Source: Thalassotalea insulae
Lineage (GTDB): Bacteria > Pseudomonadota > Gammaproteobacteria > Enterobacterales > Alteromonadaceae
Assembly: GCF_030161395.1 (NCBI RefSeq)
Contig: NZ_BSST01000001.1
Coordinates: 2,728,001 to 2,792,000, forward strand
Length of the DNA stretch: 64,000 nucleotides
Direction of reading: 5' to 3'
Shown here piece by piece: positions 1 to 8,603 of this stretch. The notes below the pieces were generated by a model. It searched no databases, was not told where the DNA came from, and was given only the letters and a program-made list of their open reading frames with translations. Positions within the stretch are counted from its first letter, which is position 1; each line of letters opens with the position of its first letter. The position numbers and the translations under genes are program-made.

Positions 1-95
1 TTGTTAGTGTTTATTAATCTTGAAATTGTCTGTGCAAGGACGCTGTTGGATACTTTATCTAGCTGATAGCAATTGGTACAGACGGAGTGTTAATT

Positions 96-941
96 ATGAA
101 CGCCTTAGATTACGCTGAAAAAGCGAGTGAAATCTTTGTATTATCTGATTCTTTTATTCGAATTAAAGAACTGATTGACGATGAGGCATCGACGATAGAC
201 GATATCGCAGATGTCATCCTACTGGACCCAGCGTTATCAGGCACTATTTTAAAACTAGCGAATAGCTCGTTTTTTAATTATCCCGGTAAGATAGATACCA
301 TTTCAAAAGCGGTATTAGTGTTAGGTATTACTGAAGTTTATAATTTAGTGATTGCTTATTTTACCACTAAAACATTTAAATCAATTAAGGCGCCATCGAA
401 ATTTTTAGAAACATTTTGGGAGCAAAGTGTTGACTGCGCATTAATGATCAAATTTTTGGGGTATGAGCTAGCGGTGCCAAATGCTGAAAGGTTATTTATT
501 CTAGGCCTGTTGCATAATTTAGGTGAGCTGGTGGTTCAGCAATTTGAACCAGATAAAGTAGAAATAATCCAGCAGTTAAAAACCAATGAGTTGCCCTGGG
601 ATAAGCAAAATGAACAGCTTGGCTTTAGTTATGCGGATTGTACTGGCGAGTTACTTAAATTATGGCGATTGCCGTATAGTTTAATAGAACCTATTCGCTT
701 TCAGGATGAAGATAATTTTGAATATGCGTCGATGGAAACCAAATTATTATTCTGCGCTAAACGCATGATGTTGATGAATCATCAATGTAAAGGCTTCTCT
801 TTTACGAAGGTATTATCTGCTGATAAGTTGAAAGCATTAGGAGTAAACGAGTCAGTTATTCGTTCAGCCAATGATTTTTGTGACATGGAACGGTTAGCGA
901 TTTTGGCCGTGTTAAACCCAAGCGCCGCTATGGTTTATTAG
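96..941 (+). CDS. HDOD domain signalling protein
   Basis: Cytoplasmic protein of about 281 residues with the HDOD fold, a relative of HD-domain phosphohydrolases usually found in signalling proteins. Visible marks are the VILLDPALSGTILKLANSSF segment near the N terminus and ILGLLHNLGELV in the middle. The HD pair is HN here, so metal-dependent hydrolysis is unlikely and a scaffold or signalling role is inferred. I chose ATG at 96 because GGAG at 84-87 lies 8 bases upstream; a GTG at 87 would add three residues. The gene stands alone and is followed by a hairpin at 1051-1071. Family assignment is firm; the target is unknown. Confidence 0.8.
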   Translation: MNALDYAEKASEIFVLSDSFIRIKELIDDEASTIDDIADVILLDPALSGTILKLANSSFFNYPGKIDTISKAVLVLGITEVYNLVIAYFTTKTFKSIKAPSKFLETFWEQSVDCALMIKFLGYELAVPNAERLFILGLLHNLGELVVQQFEPDKVEIIQQLKTNELPWDKQNEQLGFSYADCTGELLKLWRLPYSLIEPIRFQDEDNFEYASMETKLLFCAKRMMLMNHQCKGFSFTKVLSADKLKALGVNESVIRSANDFCDMERLAILAVLNPSAAMVY

Positions 942-1050
942 GGGGATTGAACGTTTCAGTGTGTATTTTGTGCGCAACCAAAGCATTCTGATCTGGCGTT
1001 GGCCTGTGTTGTAGGTTTTTGCACCATTAATTAACAAGTCGATATTTTAG

Positions 1051-1071
1051 CGCACCACTATGGTGCGTTTT
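1051..1071 (+). terminator. Rho-independent terminator after HDOD gene
   Basis: A 7-bp perfect stem (CGCACCA / TGGTGCG) with a 3-base loop is followed by TTTTCTTT. It separates the HDOD gene from glnK. Confidence 0.7.
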
Positions 1072-1130
1072 CTTTGCCTGATTATTGGTGAATCTCAACT
1101 AGTTCGTTGCTTTTAAAGGTAATTTCCCTT

Positions 1131-1147
1131 TTGGTACAACACTTGAA
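1131..1147 (+). promoter_or_regulatory. Candidate sigma-54 promoter of glnK-amtB
   Basis: TTGGTACAACACTTGAA resembles the sigma-54 consensus TGGCAC-N5-TTGC. The GG and the -12 G are spaced 10 bases apart as required, but the -12 element reads GA instead of GC. It lies 33 bases before the glnK start, and glnK-amtB operons are commonly NtrC/sigma-54 controlled. The call is tentative because the -12 C is normally strongly conserved. Confidence 0.35.
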
Positions 1148-1180
1148 TATTTGAAGTCAAATAACAAGTAGGGGTTACTA

Positions 1181-1519
1181 ATGAAATTAATTAGCGCAAT
1201 TATCAAACCATTTAAGTTAGATGATGTTCGTGAAGCTGTCTCAGAAGTGGGAGTAGAAGGCTTAACGGTCAGTGAAGTTAAAGGGTTTGGTCGTCAAAAA
1301 GGTCACACCGAACTATATCGCGGGGCAGAGTATCAAGTGGATTTTTTGCCTAAGGTTAAATTGGAAATTGCCGTCAACGATGATGTGGTTGAACGTTTAG
1401 TTGAAGCGATTACTAAGGCGGCATATACCGGAAAAATCGGGGACGGAAAGATTTTTGTCTATAACCTTGAACAAGCGGTGCGTATTCGTACCGGTGAAAA
1501 TGACGTAGAAGCACTTTAA
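1181..1519 (+). CDS. glnK: Nitrogen regulatory protein P-II (GlnK)
   Basis: Trimeric P-II signalling protein that senses 2-oxoglutarate/ATP/ADP and, when not uridylylated, plugs the AmtB ammonium channel. At 112 residues it has the normal family length. The T-loop carries Tyr51 in GAEYQVDFLPK, the uridylylation site, and the C-terminal signature RIRTGE is present. It ends 10 bases before amtB, and this glnK-amtB pairing is why I call it GlnK rather than GlnB. AGGGG about 8 bases upstream serves as ribosome binding site. A nitrogen-regulated promoter is suggested at 1131-1147. Confidence 0.95.
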   Translation: MKLISAIIKPFKLDDVREAVSEVGVEGLTVSEVKGFGRQKGHTELYRGAEYQVDFLPKVKLEIAVNDDVVERLVEAITKAAYTGKIGDGKIFVYNLEQAVRIRTGENDVEAL

Positions 1520-1529
1520 GGGGAATATC

Positions 1530-2795
1530 ATGGAACAAAATATCTTTCACTTGCAGTATGCCCTAGACACCTTTTACTTTTTAGTGTGTGGTGCTTTGGT
1601 TATGTGGATGGCAGCAGGTTTTTCTATGCTGGAAGCCGGTTTGGTCCGAGCAAAAAATACTACCGAAATCTTAACAAAGAATGTCGCCTTATATGCTATT
1701 TCCTGCACTATGTATTTAGCTTGCGGTTATGAAATTATGTACGGTGGTGGCTTCTTTTTATCTGGTATTGAAACAGTTGATGCTGATGCGGTATTAAAAT
1801 CTTTTGCAGAACGTGAAGATGGCTTTACCGGCGGTGCAATTTATTCTGCAGCGTCAGATTTCTTCTTCCAGGTGGTCTTTGTTGCTACGGCAATGTCGAT
1901 TGTTTCAGGTGCCGTGGCTGAACGGATGAAATTATGGGCATTTCTATCTTTTACCGTAGTGTTGACTGCAGTGATCTATCCGATGGAAGGTAGCTGGACC
2001 TGGGGTGGTAATGCAGTATTTGGTTTATATAGTTTAGGCGATTTAGGCTTTTCTGACTTTGCCGGTTCTGGCATCGTACATATGGCTGGTGCGGCGGCGG
2101 CGTTAGCTGGGGTTTTATTACTGGGTGCCCGTAAAGGCAAGTTTGGTGCTGATGGCCGAGTCAATGCGATTCCTGGTGCTAACTTACCACTAGCAACGTT
2201 AGGTACTTTTATCTTATGGATGGGCTGGTTTGGCTTTAACGGCGGCTCGGTATTAAAATTAGGTGATATTGGTAATTCTCATTCTGTTGCCATGGTGTTT
2301 TTAAATACTAATGCGGCAGCGGCAGGTGGTGCAGTTGCAGCGTTAATATTGGCAAAAATATTGTTCAAGAAAGCGGATTTAACTATGGCATTAAACGGCG
2401 CTTTAGCAGGTTTAGTGGCGATCACCGCAGAACCTTCAACGCCAACGGCATTGCAGGCGACTATTTTTGGAGCCATTGGTGGTTTAATCGTGGTGTTATC
2501 AATCGTTAGCTTAGATAAATTAAAAATTGATGATCCAGTCGGTGCGATTTCAGTACACGGTGTTGTCGGTTTATTTGGCTTACTGTTAGTACCGTTGACA
2601 AACGATGGTGCGACATTTAGTGGTCAGCTTATCGGCGCGGCAACCATTTTTGTTTGGGTTTTTGCGACTAGCTTCGTTGTTTGGTATGTCTTAAAAGTTA
2701 CCATGGGGATTCGCGTTAGCGCCGAAGAAGAATACGAAGGTGTTGATAAATCAGATTGTGGTTTAGAGGCTTATCCGGAATTTACCCGCGGCTAA
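1530..2795 (+). CDS. amtB: Ammonium transporter AmtB
   Basis: Inner-membrane ammonium channel of the Amt/Mep/Rh family, 421 residues with about 11 hydrophobic segments. The twin pore histidines are visible as His184 (GSGIVHMAGA) and His343 (ISVHGVVGLFG). The protein begins directly with the first membrane helix and shows no obvious cleavable signal peptide, unlike E. coli AmtB. It is translated from the same transcript as glnK, whose product gates it. A terminator follows at 2819-2852. Confidence 0.95.
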   Translation: MEQNIFHLQYALDTFYFLVCGALVMWMAAGFSMLEAGLVRAKNTTEILTKNVALYAISCTMYLACGYEIMYGGGFFLSGIETVDADAVLKSFAEREDGFTGGAIYSAASDFFFQVVFVATAMSIVSGAVAERMKLWAFLSFTVVLTAVIYPMEGSWTWGGNAVFGLYSLGDLGFSDFAGSGIVHMAGAAAALAGVLLLGARKGKFGADGRVNAIPGANLPLATLGTFILWMGWFGFNGGSVLKLGDIGNSHSVAMVFLNTNAAAAGGAVAALILAKILFKKADLTMALNGALAGLVAITAEPSTPTALQATIFGAIGGLIVVLSIVSLDKLKIDDPVGAISVHGVVGLFGLLLVPLTNDGATFSGQLIGAATIFVWVFATSFVVWYVLKVTMGIRVSAEEEYEGVDKSDCGLEAYPEFTRG

Positions 2796-2818
2796 TTCGC
2801 AATAAGTTAACTCAGTTT

Positions 2819-2852
2819 AAAGCCAACGAGTATTTGCTTGTTGGCTTTTTTA
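2819..2852 (+). terminator. Terminator after amtB
   Basis: AAAGCCAAC and GTTGGCTTT pair around a 12-base loop and run into a T tract. Confidence 0.8.
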
Positions 2853-2934
2853 ATTTATGCCAGTAAACAAATACTGCTTATTGCGTAAAAATGTGTAAAA
2901 TTAGGCTATTAGCTATTTCTTAAGTTGAAGACTT

Positions 2935-3855
2935 ATGGCAAGAGAACAATTTGGTATTTGCGCTGAACCCAGTTTACATGGTTATTATTTACTGTTTAAT
3001 GCGTTAGATGATAAGGATGCCCATGTTCGACAAGCACTTTCTCGTTTACCGGCGTTATTTGATAAGTATGCTGATCGCTTTTCTGAAAGTAATTTAACTG
3101 GCGTGGTCGCTATTGGCGCAAATTATTGGGATGAACTCTACCCCAGCGCACGACCGAAAGCACTTCGACCTTTTAATGAATTAAGCTGTGACGATAGAGT
3201 AGCCCCGTCGGTTAACTATGATCTTTATATTGAAGTGCGTAGTGATAGAGCAGATGTTAATCATATTGTTGCTGGTAAGGTTTGTGCGTTAATGGCTGAT
3301 AGTGTCGAGCTGGTTGAGCAGGTCAGAGGTTTTCGCTTTTTAGATGGCAGAGATTTAACAGGCTTTGTTGACGGTACTGAAAACCCACAAGGTCGTCATC
3401 GCCGTGAAGTCGCATTAGTGTCAACGGAAGATGATCCCGAGTTTGCTGGTGGCAGCTATTTACATATTCAACGCTATCGCCATAACTTAAATTTATGGAA
3501 TCGCTTAGAAGTCAAAGAGCAGGAAGATGTGTTTGCTCGCACTAAAATCAATAACGAAGAATACACCAGTGAAAATAAGCCACTGACCTCGCATATTAAA
3601 CGAACCAATCTTAAAGATGCGGAAGGTAACAGCATAGAAATTCTCAGACAAAGCATGCCCTACGGGGATATGAAATTACAAGGCTTGATGTTTGTCGCTT
3701 ACTGTAATTCGCCAGAACCGTTTGAATTAATGCTTAAAAGCATGATAGTCGCTGACGAAGATGGCCATTTCGACCATCTACTTAAATATACTCAGGCAGA
3801 AACCGGCGCGGCTTTTTTTGCGCCAAGCCTAAATATTTTAGCTCAATTAGGCTAA
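2935..3855 (+). CDS. Dyp-type heme peroxidase (YfeX-like)
   Basis: Dye-decolourising heme peroxidase, 306 residues, with the length and sequence pattern of cytosolic YfeX proteins. The family signature GFVDGTENP holds the distal Asp (Asp146). The proximal heme ligand is probably His220 in PLTSHIKRT, and IEILRQSMPYGD matches the conserved heme-pocket segment. No signal peptide is present. It is monocistronic, starting 140 bases after amtB. Natural substrates of YfeX-type enzymes are not settled; porphyrinogen oxidation is one reported activity. Confidence 0.9.
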   Translation: MAREQFGICAEPSLHGYYLLFNALDDKDAHVRQALSRLPALFDKYADRFSESNLTGVVAIGANYWDELYPSARPKALRPFNELSCDDRVAPSVNYDLYIEVRSDRADVNHIVAGKVCALMADSVELVEQVRGFRFLDGRDLTGFVDGTENPQGRHRREVALVSTEDDPEFAGGSYLHIQRYRHNLNLWNRLEVKEQEDVFARTKINNEEYTSENKPLTSHIKRTNLKDAEGNSIEILRQSMPYGDMKLQGLMFVAYCNSPEPFELMLKSMIVADEDGHFDHLLKYTQAETGAAFFAPSLNILAQLG

Positions 3856-3945
3856 TAGGCTTGTTTGAACTTGCACAAGCTTGGTAGAGCCTTCTGGCTG
3901 TGCGTTAGCAAGATTTGAGGCATGAGTCATTGTGCCTTTTTCCCC

Positions 3946-4755
3946 CTAAAAAGCTCCAATGTTAAATGTTTGCAGTAATTCACTTGTTGATATCTCAGCG
4001 TTTTCACATGCAGATAATGCCTGTTGTGTGATGACATAAGTGGTATCTTCAAAGCGACTATTATTTTTTGGCAATACTGTTTGTAGGCCTGTTGCACGTA
4101 AGATGAATATTATTTTGTCGTGTTCGGTTATCAATGGGCTAATGGCGGTTTGCTGACATAGTTGCTCTGCAGCAAAATGTGCAAACTGAGTGGTAAAAGG
4201 AATTGATGTGACCGTTTGTTTCGATTTTTGTGATTGATATAGCTGATTTTCTGTTTTCTCATATTGTGGGCGCAAGTTAGCTTTCTGAGCTTCTATGTTG
4301 TGCAGTTTCTGTTTAAGTTGTACTAGCTGCTGTTCTGTTTGCGCGCTATTGCTTGACTGGTTTACTGACTTTTCTATTGCTGAAATCTTACGCTCAATGG
4401 CATACGCCTGATGGGATAAGCTTTTCGCTTGTTGACGCAGTTGAACAAACTTCTTCTTTATTTTCTGTTCTTCTTGGCTGGTTGTAATTGCCATTTCGTT
4501 GTTGCCAGAGGTTGCGTTATCTTGCTGCCAAGTTATCAAAGGTTGTCGATAGGTGAGGTGGAATATTGCGCCGACATTTTGAATATAAGAAACACTGGTT
4601 TCGATATATTCTTCACCATAAGTGTCGTTTTGCTGAGTGTGAAAAAGTGCTATCTGCTCCTTTAGTTGGTTTAAGGAAATAAGTAATTTGTTAGCTTTTG
4701 CATTTAACGGGAGTGATAGAAACAATATGAGCGAAAGTAAAACGGGACGTAACAT
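3946..4755 (-). CDS. Secreted coiled-coil hypothetical protein
   Basis: Not recognised. The 269-residue product opens with a clear signal peptide (MLRPVLLSLILFLSLPLNAKA). A Lys/Gln/Glu-rich stretch from about residue 90 to 175 (KIKKKFVQLRQQAKSLSHQ ... EQQLVQLKQKLHNIEAQK) looks like a long coiled coil. The C-terminal 90 residues are globular and contain two Cys. A periplasmic location is inferred. It lies on the same strand just downstream of the M9-type peptidase gene with a gap of 54 bases, so the two could be co-transcribed. Confidence 0.6.
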   Translation of the reverse strand: MLRPVLLSLILFLSLPLNAKANKLLISLNQLKEQIALFHTQQNDTYGEEYIETSVSYIQNVGAIFHLTYRQPLITWQQDNATSGNNEMAITTSQEEQKIKKKFVQLRQQAKSLSHQAYAIERKISAIEKSVNQSSNSAQTEQQLVQLKQKLHNIEAQKANLRPQYEKTENQLYQSQKSKQTVTSIPFTTQFAHFAAEQLCQQTAISPLITEHDKIIFILRATGLQTVLPKNNSRFEDTTYVITQQALSACENAEISTSELLQTFNIGAF

Positions 4756-4809
4756 AAAAACCTCTGAAGATAATTGACGTCCTTGTCAGTACATATAAAA
4801 ACGTGATTA

Positions 4810-5658
4810 CTAGCTTTGAGCTAAAGAAACTAGCCAATTTTGCCATTGAGTTTCATATTGCGCAGCCATAGCATCTAACTCATTTTGATATCCCTGCCAG
4901 TCTCCGATGGTTGTAAAACTTCTGATAGTGTCAATATCATTGATATTGTTTTCAAAAATAAAGCGTACACCTAAGTAACCCCAGCGGTATATTTCATCCG
5001 TGCTATTGTTATAGTTTGTGGCAAATACTTGACTTAATGTGCGGTTCCCGCCATTTAGGTTGATTAATGCTTTGGCATCGTCATTGGTATTTTTTAGCGA
5101 GATATATTCTGCTAATCCTTCACTCCACCATACGGTTGTTGTTGGATAATCAGAAAAGTTTCCTTTAAGGTCATACCGGCCGTCAAGGTAATGAACATAT
5201 TCGTGTTCAAGGTTCCAAATAACAAACTCAGGTCGTAACCAATCTGCTTCATGAGCATAAAAGCTTGCCTGATTGTTAGGATCTTCCGCATCTCCTTCTA
5301 TATACATACCGCCATTGTTGGTGTTGATACCAAATAAACGGGAACCATAACGGTTGTAGTTACGATAATCGTCAAAAATCACCATAAGCAAATCATCATT
5401 GACGTCGTTTACGATCGGTAATTGCTGTGTTGATAGTTTCTGATGAAAGTAACCTTCTTCTAATCCCACTAATTGACATGAATCGATGAACTCTTGGTTG
5501 CTCATGTCTTGTGCTTGAAATTTTAAGGTCGAGCTACAGGTGTATGTGTAAGGTAATATGTTGCTTGCAGTGGGTTTTCCTTTTGCGTGGCTAATGGCGC
5601 TTGGGGCGCTAGCAGTTGCAGCAATAATCGCTAATGTAAGTAACTTTTTATTAAGCAT
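4810..5658 (-). CDS. Small secreted M9-like (collagenase-type) zinc peptidase
   Basis: Secreted metallopeptidase of 282 residues. The signal peptide MLNKKLLTLAIIAATASA is followed by a region with HEYVH at residues 152-156 and, about 25 residues on, WWSEGLAEY, whose Glu should be the third zinc ligand. HEYVHYLDGR plus WWSEGLAEY is the pattern of bacterial collagenases (peptidase M9), which are normally 700-1000 residues with activator, PKD and collagen-binding domains. All of those are missing here. ATG at 5658 was chosen because AGAGGA lies 6 bases before it; the upstream ATG at 5682 has no such site. Substrate unknown. Confidence 0.75.
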   Translation of the reverse strand: MLNKKLLTLAIIAATASAPSAISHAKGKPTASNILPYTYTCSSTLKFQAQDMSNQEFIDSCQLVGLEEGYFHQKLSTQQLPIVNDVNDDLLMVIFDDYRNYNRYGSRLFGINTNNGGMYIEGDAEDPNNQASFYAHEADWLRPEFVIWNLEHEYVHYLDGRYDLKGNFSDYPTTTVWWSEGLAEYISLKNTNDDAKALINLNGGNRTLSQVFATNYNNSTDEIYRWGYLGVRFIFENNINDIDTIRSFTTIGDWQGYQNELDAMAAQYETQWQNWLVSLAQS

Positions 5659-5682
5659 ATTAATTCCTCTAGAACATTTCAT

Positions 5683-5981
5683 TTTTATAGTTTTATTAAC
5701 TCCAAATAATTTATGGAGTTGTTTAATTAATGCACATAATTTTAATGTTTACAATATATTGTATGCAATTTATTTGAGGTTAAGCTTACGAAGTTATCTT
5801 AGTTATTGATTAATAATAGAAATTTAAATTAGCTAAAGGGATATACTAAATACAGCTGTTTAAAGTCGTCGTTGTTATTTATAACGACATCTTGATACAT
5901 TCAATGATAGTGAAGGCGTCATTAATAAGCAGATACTTTAGGTACTATAATTTGGAATTGAGAAATAGCTCTTTATTATTG
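5683..5981. other. AT-rich intergenic region
   Basis: About 300 bases between the M9-like peptidase and argR, very AT-rich. A weak hairpin (GTCGTTGTT / AACGAC type) around 5866-5892 could end the argR transcript. I see no gene here. Confidence 0.5.
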
Positions 5982-6467
5982 TTATCCGCTTAATGTTGCA
6001 TTTTTAGAAAATAAATTTTCTAAACTTTGCATGGTTTTTTTAATTTCGCTGACCTTAGTTGGCGCAATAAAAATGGTATCGTCACCTGCTATGGTACCTA
6101 ATACACCGTCACTTTTGCTTAAGCTGTCTAGCAAGCGGGCAATCAGCTGGGCGGCACCCGGGCTGGTGCGAATAATGATCATCATTTCGTTGTGTTCAAT
6201 ATCTAGTACTAACTGACGTAGCGGACTTTTGGCTGTTGGTACGCCAAGTTCTGCAGGCAGGCAATAGACCATATCTTGCCTAGCATTACGAGTACGAACA
6301 GCACCAAATTTACTGAGCATACGCGAAACCTTTGATTGACTGATGTTGTCAAATCCTTGTGCTTTTAAGGCATCAACAATTTCCCCTTGTGAGCCAAATT
6401 GTTCCTGTTTTAATAAGTCTTTAAATGCCTGAACTAATGCTTCTTGTTTTTGTTGTACTGTTGTCAT
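5982..6467 (-). CDS. argR: Arginine repressor ArgR
   Basis: Hexameric arginine-responsive repressor of arginine biosynthesis genes, 161 residues (family about 150-160). The N-terminal winged helix shows SQSKVSRMLSKFGAVRTRNA, and the C-terminal arginine-binding/oligomerisation domain carries GTIAGDDTIF. It is transcribed divergently from mdh, the arrangement also seen in Shewanella and Vibrio. The AT-rich gap upstream (6468-6683) may hold ARG boxes for autoregulation, but I could not delimit a convincing pair. Confidence 0.95.
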   Translation of the reverse strand: MTTVQQKQEALVQAFKDLLKQEQFGSQGEIVDALKAQGFDNISQSKVSRMLSKFGAVRTRNARQDMVYCLPAELGVPTAKSPLRQLVLDIEHNEMMIIIRTSPGAAQLIARLLDSLSKSDGVLGTIAGDDTIFIAPTKVSEIKKTMQSLENLFSKNATLSG

Positions 6468-6578
6468 AATTACTACATCTATATTGATTTGATGAATATT
6501 TGTTATTGATTATGCTTATTAATACCTAAGTATTATTCTATTAAGGGAATTATACGCTATCCTTGTAGGTCAATACAT

Positions 6579-6602
6579 GACTAATACCAATTGAGTTGGT
6601 AT
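6579..6602. repeat. Dispersed intergenic repeat with inverted repeat
   Basis: GACTAATACCAATT followed by GAGTTGGTAT. The TACCAA/TTGGTA arms form a small inverted repeat. The first 14 bases recur exactly at 16443-16456 in another intergenic region, which points to a dispersed genomic repeat. Its role is unknown. Confidence 0.5.
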
Positions 6603-6683
6603 AAACATTGTTTTTTGTTGGCGAATGCTATATCTTTTGCCAGCAAATTATTTACGTAAATACTCAAATTTCGGAGACTTCCA

Positions 6684-7619
6684 ATGAAAGTAGCTGTATT
6701 AGGCGCAGCTGGCGGTATCGGCCAAGCGTTATCATTATTATTAAAAACTCAATTGCCAGCGGGTTCAGAGTTATCTTTATATGACGTTGCACCAGTTGTT
6801 CCAGGTGTTGCGGTTGATTTAAGCCACATCCCTACAGCCGTTAAAGTTGAAGGATTTGGTGCTGATAATTTAGATGCTGCGCTATCAGGTGCTGATGTTG
6901 TTTTGATCCCGGCAGGTATGCCGCGTAAGCCTGGTATGGATCGCGCAGATTTATTTAATGTAAACGCCGGTATTATTAAAACGTTAGCTGAAGGCATAGT
7001 GAAAAATTGTCCAAAAGCACTAACTGGTATTATTACGAATCCGGTGAACGGCACTGTACCTATTGTTGCTGAAGTATTCAAAAAAGCGGGTACTTACGAC
7101 AAAAACCGTGTTTTCGGTATCACCACATTAGATGTTATCCGTAGTGAAGCTTTTGTTGCTGAGTTAAAAGGTTTAGATGTTGCGAACGTGAAAGTGCCAG
7201 TTATTGGTGGTCACTCTGGTACGACTATCTTGCCTTTATTATCACAAGTTGAAGGCGCTACATTTACAGATGAAGAAGTGGCAGCATTAACACCTCGCAT
7301 TCAAAATGCTGGTACTGAAGTGGTAAATGCTAAAGCGGGCGGTGGTTCTGCAACCCTATCTATGGGCGCAGCGGCAGCTCGTTTTTGCTTATCATTAGTG
7401 AAAGGCTTACAAGGTCAAGACGTTGTTGATTACGCATATGTTGAAGTTGAAGGTGGCGATGCACCTTACTTTGCTCATCCAGTACGTTTAGGTAAAAATG
7501 GTATTGAAGAAATTTTATCTTACGGCGAATTAAGTGCATTTGAGCAAAAAGCAAAAGAAGATATGCTAAATACACTAAAAGCAGATATTCAAGAAGGTGT
7601 TGATTTTATCAACGGCTAA
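6684..7619 (+). CDS. mdh: NAD-dependent malate dehydrogenase
   Basis: Oxidises malate to oxaloacetate with NAD in the TCA cycle. At 311 residues it matches the enteric enzyme. The N-terminal Rossmann motif GAAGGIGQ, the substrate-binding segment MPRKPGMDR and the catalytic histidine in GGHSGTTILPL are all present. CGGAG lies a few bases before the ATG. It is divergent from argR and followed by a strong terminator. Confidence 0.97.
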   Translation: MKVAVLGAAGGIGQALSLLLKTQLPAGSELSLYDVAPVVPGVAVDLSHIPTAVKVEGFGADNLDAALSGADVVLIPAGMPRKPGMDRADLFNVNAGIIKTLAEGIVKNCPKALTGIITNPVNGTVPIVAEVFKKAGTYDKNRVFGITTLDVIRSEAFVAELKGLDVANVKVPVIGGHSGTTILPLLSQVEGATFTDEEVAALTPRIQNAGTEVVNAKAGGGSATLSMGAAAARFCLSLVKGLQGQDVVDYAYVEVEGGDAPYFAHPVRLGKNGIEEILSYGELSAFEQKAKEDMLNTLKADIQEGVDFING

Positions 7620-7636
7620 TATTTGAACGTTTGTTG

Positions 7637-7663
7637 AAAAAACCGCCTGTTGGCGGTTTTTTT
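7637..7663 (+). terminator. Terminator after mdh
   Basis: AAAAAACCGCC and GGCGGTTTTTTT pair around a TGTT loop, giving a typical GC stem with a long T tract. Confidence 0.9.
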
Positions 7664-7782
7664 GCTTTTGCCTTTAATTGTCTCGATTGCTTTGCGCAAT
7701 TTGTTAATAGGCAACAAATTAATGGCGCATTGTTCCGTCACTAGCTATATTTTTAGTAGTGTGCGGCAAAAAGGAATTAAGC

Positions 7783-8487
7783 TTGAAATGTATTGGGTGT
7801 CTTATTGGTTTACTACTGGTTGTCAGTGAAACAATTGCTGCTTCAGATACAGTGGTAAGGTTTTGTTATGAAGAATGGCAGCCCTATGCTTACCTTGATA
7901 GTGAAGGTAAGCATAGGGGGTTGAGCATTGAATATATTGAACAAAAATTGAAAAAAGTCAACATCAATTACCAGTTTCGAGAATTACCTTTTCCTCTTTG
8001 TAAACAGCACGTTATTTCAGGTCATTTTGATTTTATCCTTCATGTTGATGATACCGATAATTTGCAGTTGTTAAATCAAACAATTGGTGATTGGCAATTA
8101 ACTTTTGCTGTTGCTAAAAATAACCCTATTAGTTATGAGCAAGTGTTAAATAGTCAGGGTATGAAGGTGCTTATAGCTCGCTCTTACAGCTACCCTGAAG
8201 CTTTGGATAAAAAGCTGAAAGAAATGTCGGCGAAAGTGATTAAGGTTTCCTATTACACCGGAGAGTTTGTTGCTTTGCAGCGGCTATTTCATCGCTTAAC
8301 TGTAGGGCAAGCACAAGTGATGGTAATTGATAAGGTTTGGGCGCAGCAAGTGGTTAGTAAGTATCAACTTCCCATTAGGGTGTTTGATCAGGTTTTATTG
8401 AGCCAGCCGCAATATATTGGGTATAGTGAAAGTAATGCTGAATTAGCGAGCATAGTGGAATCGACTTTAGCGGCAGGTAATGATTAG
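7783..8487 (+). CDS. Periplasmic solute-binding-like protein (SBP_bac_3 type)
   Basis: About 234 residues with a hydrophobic signal segment (LKCIGCLIGLLLVVSETIAA) and then VRFCYEEWQPYAYLDSEGKH, the typical opening of family-3 extracellular solute-binding domains. No transporter genes adjoin it. Such orphan proteins in Alteromonadales often have unknown ligands. I favour TTG at 7783, because AAAAAGGA sits 7 bases before it; a GTG at 7759 would add eight residues in front of the signal peptide. The neighbouring gene at 8604 is a distant member of the same family. Confidence 0.65.
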   Translation: MKCIGCLIGLLLVVSETIAASDTVVRFCYEEWQPYAYLDSEGKHRGLSIEYIEQKLKKVNINYQFRELPFPLCKQHVISGHFDFILHVDDTDNLQLLNQTIGDWQLTFAVAKNNPISYEQVLNSQGMKVLIARSYSYPEALDKKLKEMSAKVIKVSYYTGEFVALQRLFHRLTVGQAQVMVIDKVWAQQVVSKYQLPIRVFDQVLLSQPQYIGYSESNAELASIVESTLAAGND

Positions 8488-8603
8488 CATAATTTTATCT
8501 AGTTATTAATTACGACATATTTTGTCTATTTATTTTGTAATATACGCATCAATTAGCTGCTTGGGCTAAGCTAACAGTAACAGCATCAGTTTAGGTTGTT
8601 ATT

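Noticed and set aside
6490..6530. ARG boxes upstream of argR
   Set aside because: A TGAAT-like half site is present in the AT-rich gap, but no convincing 18-base box pair could be defined by eye.
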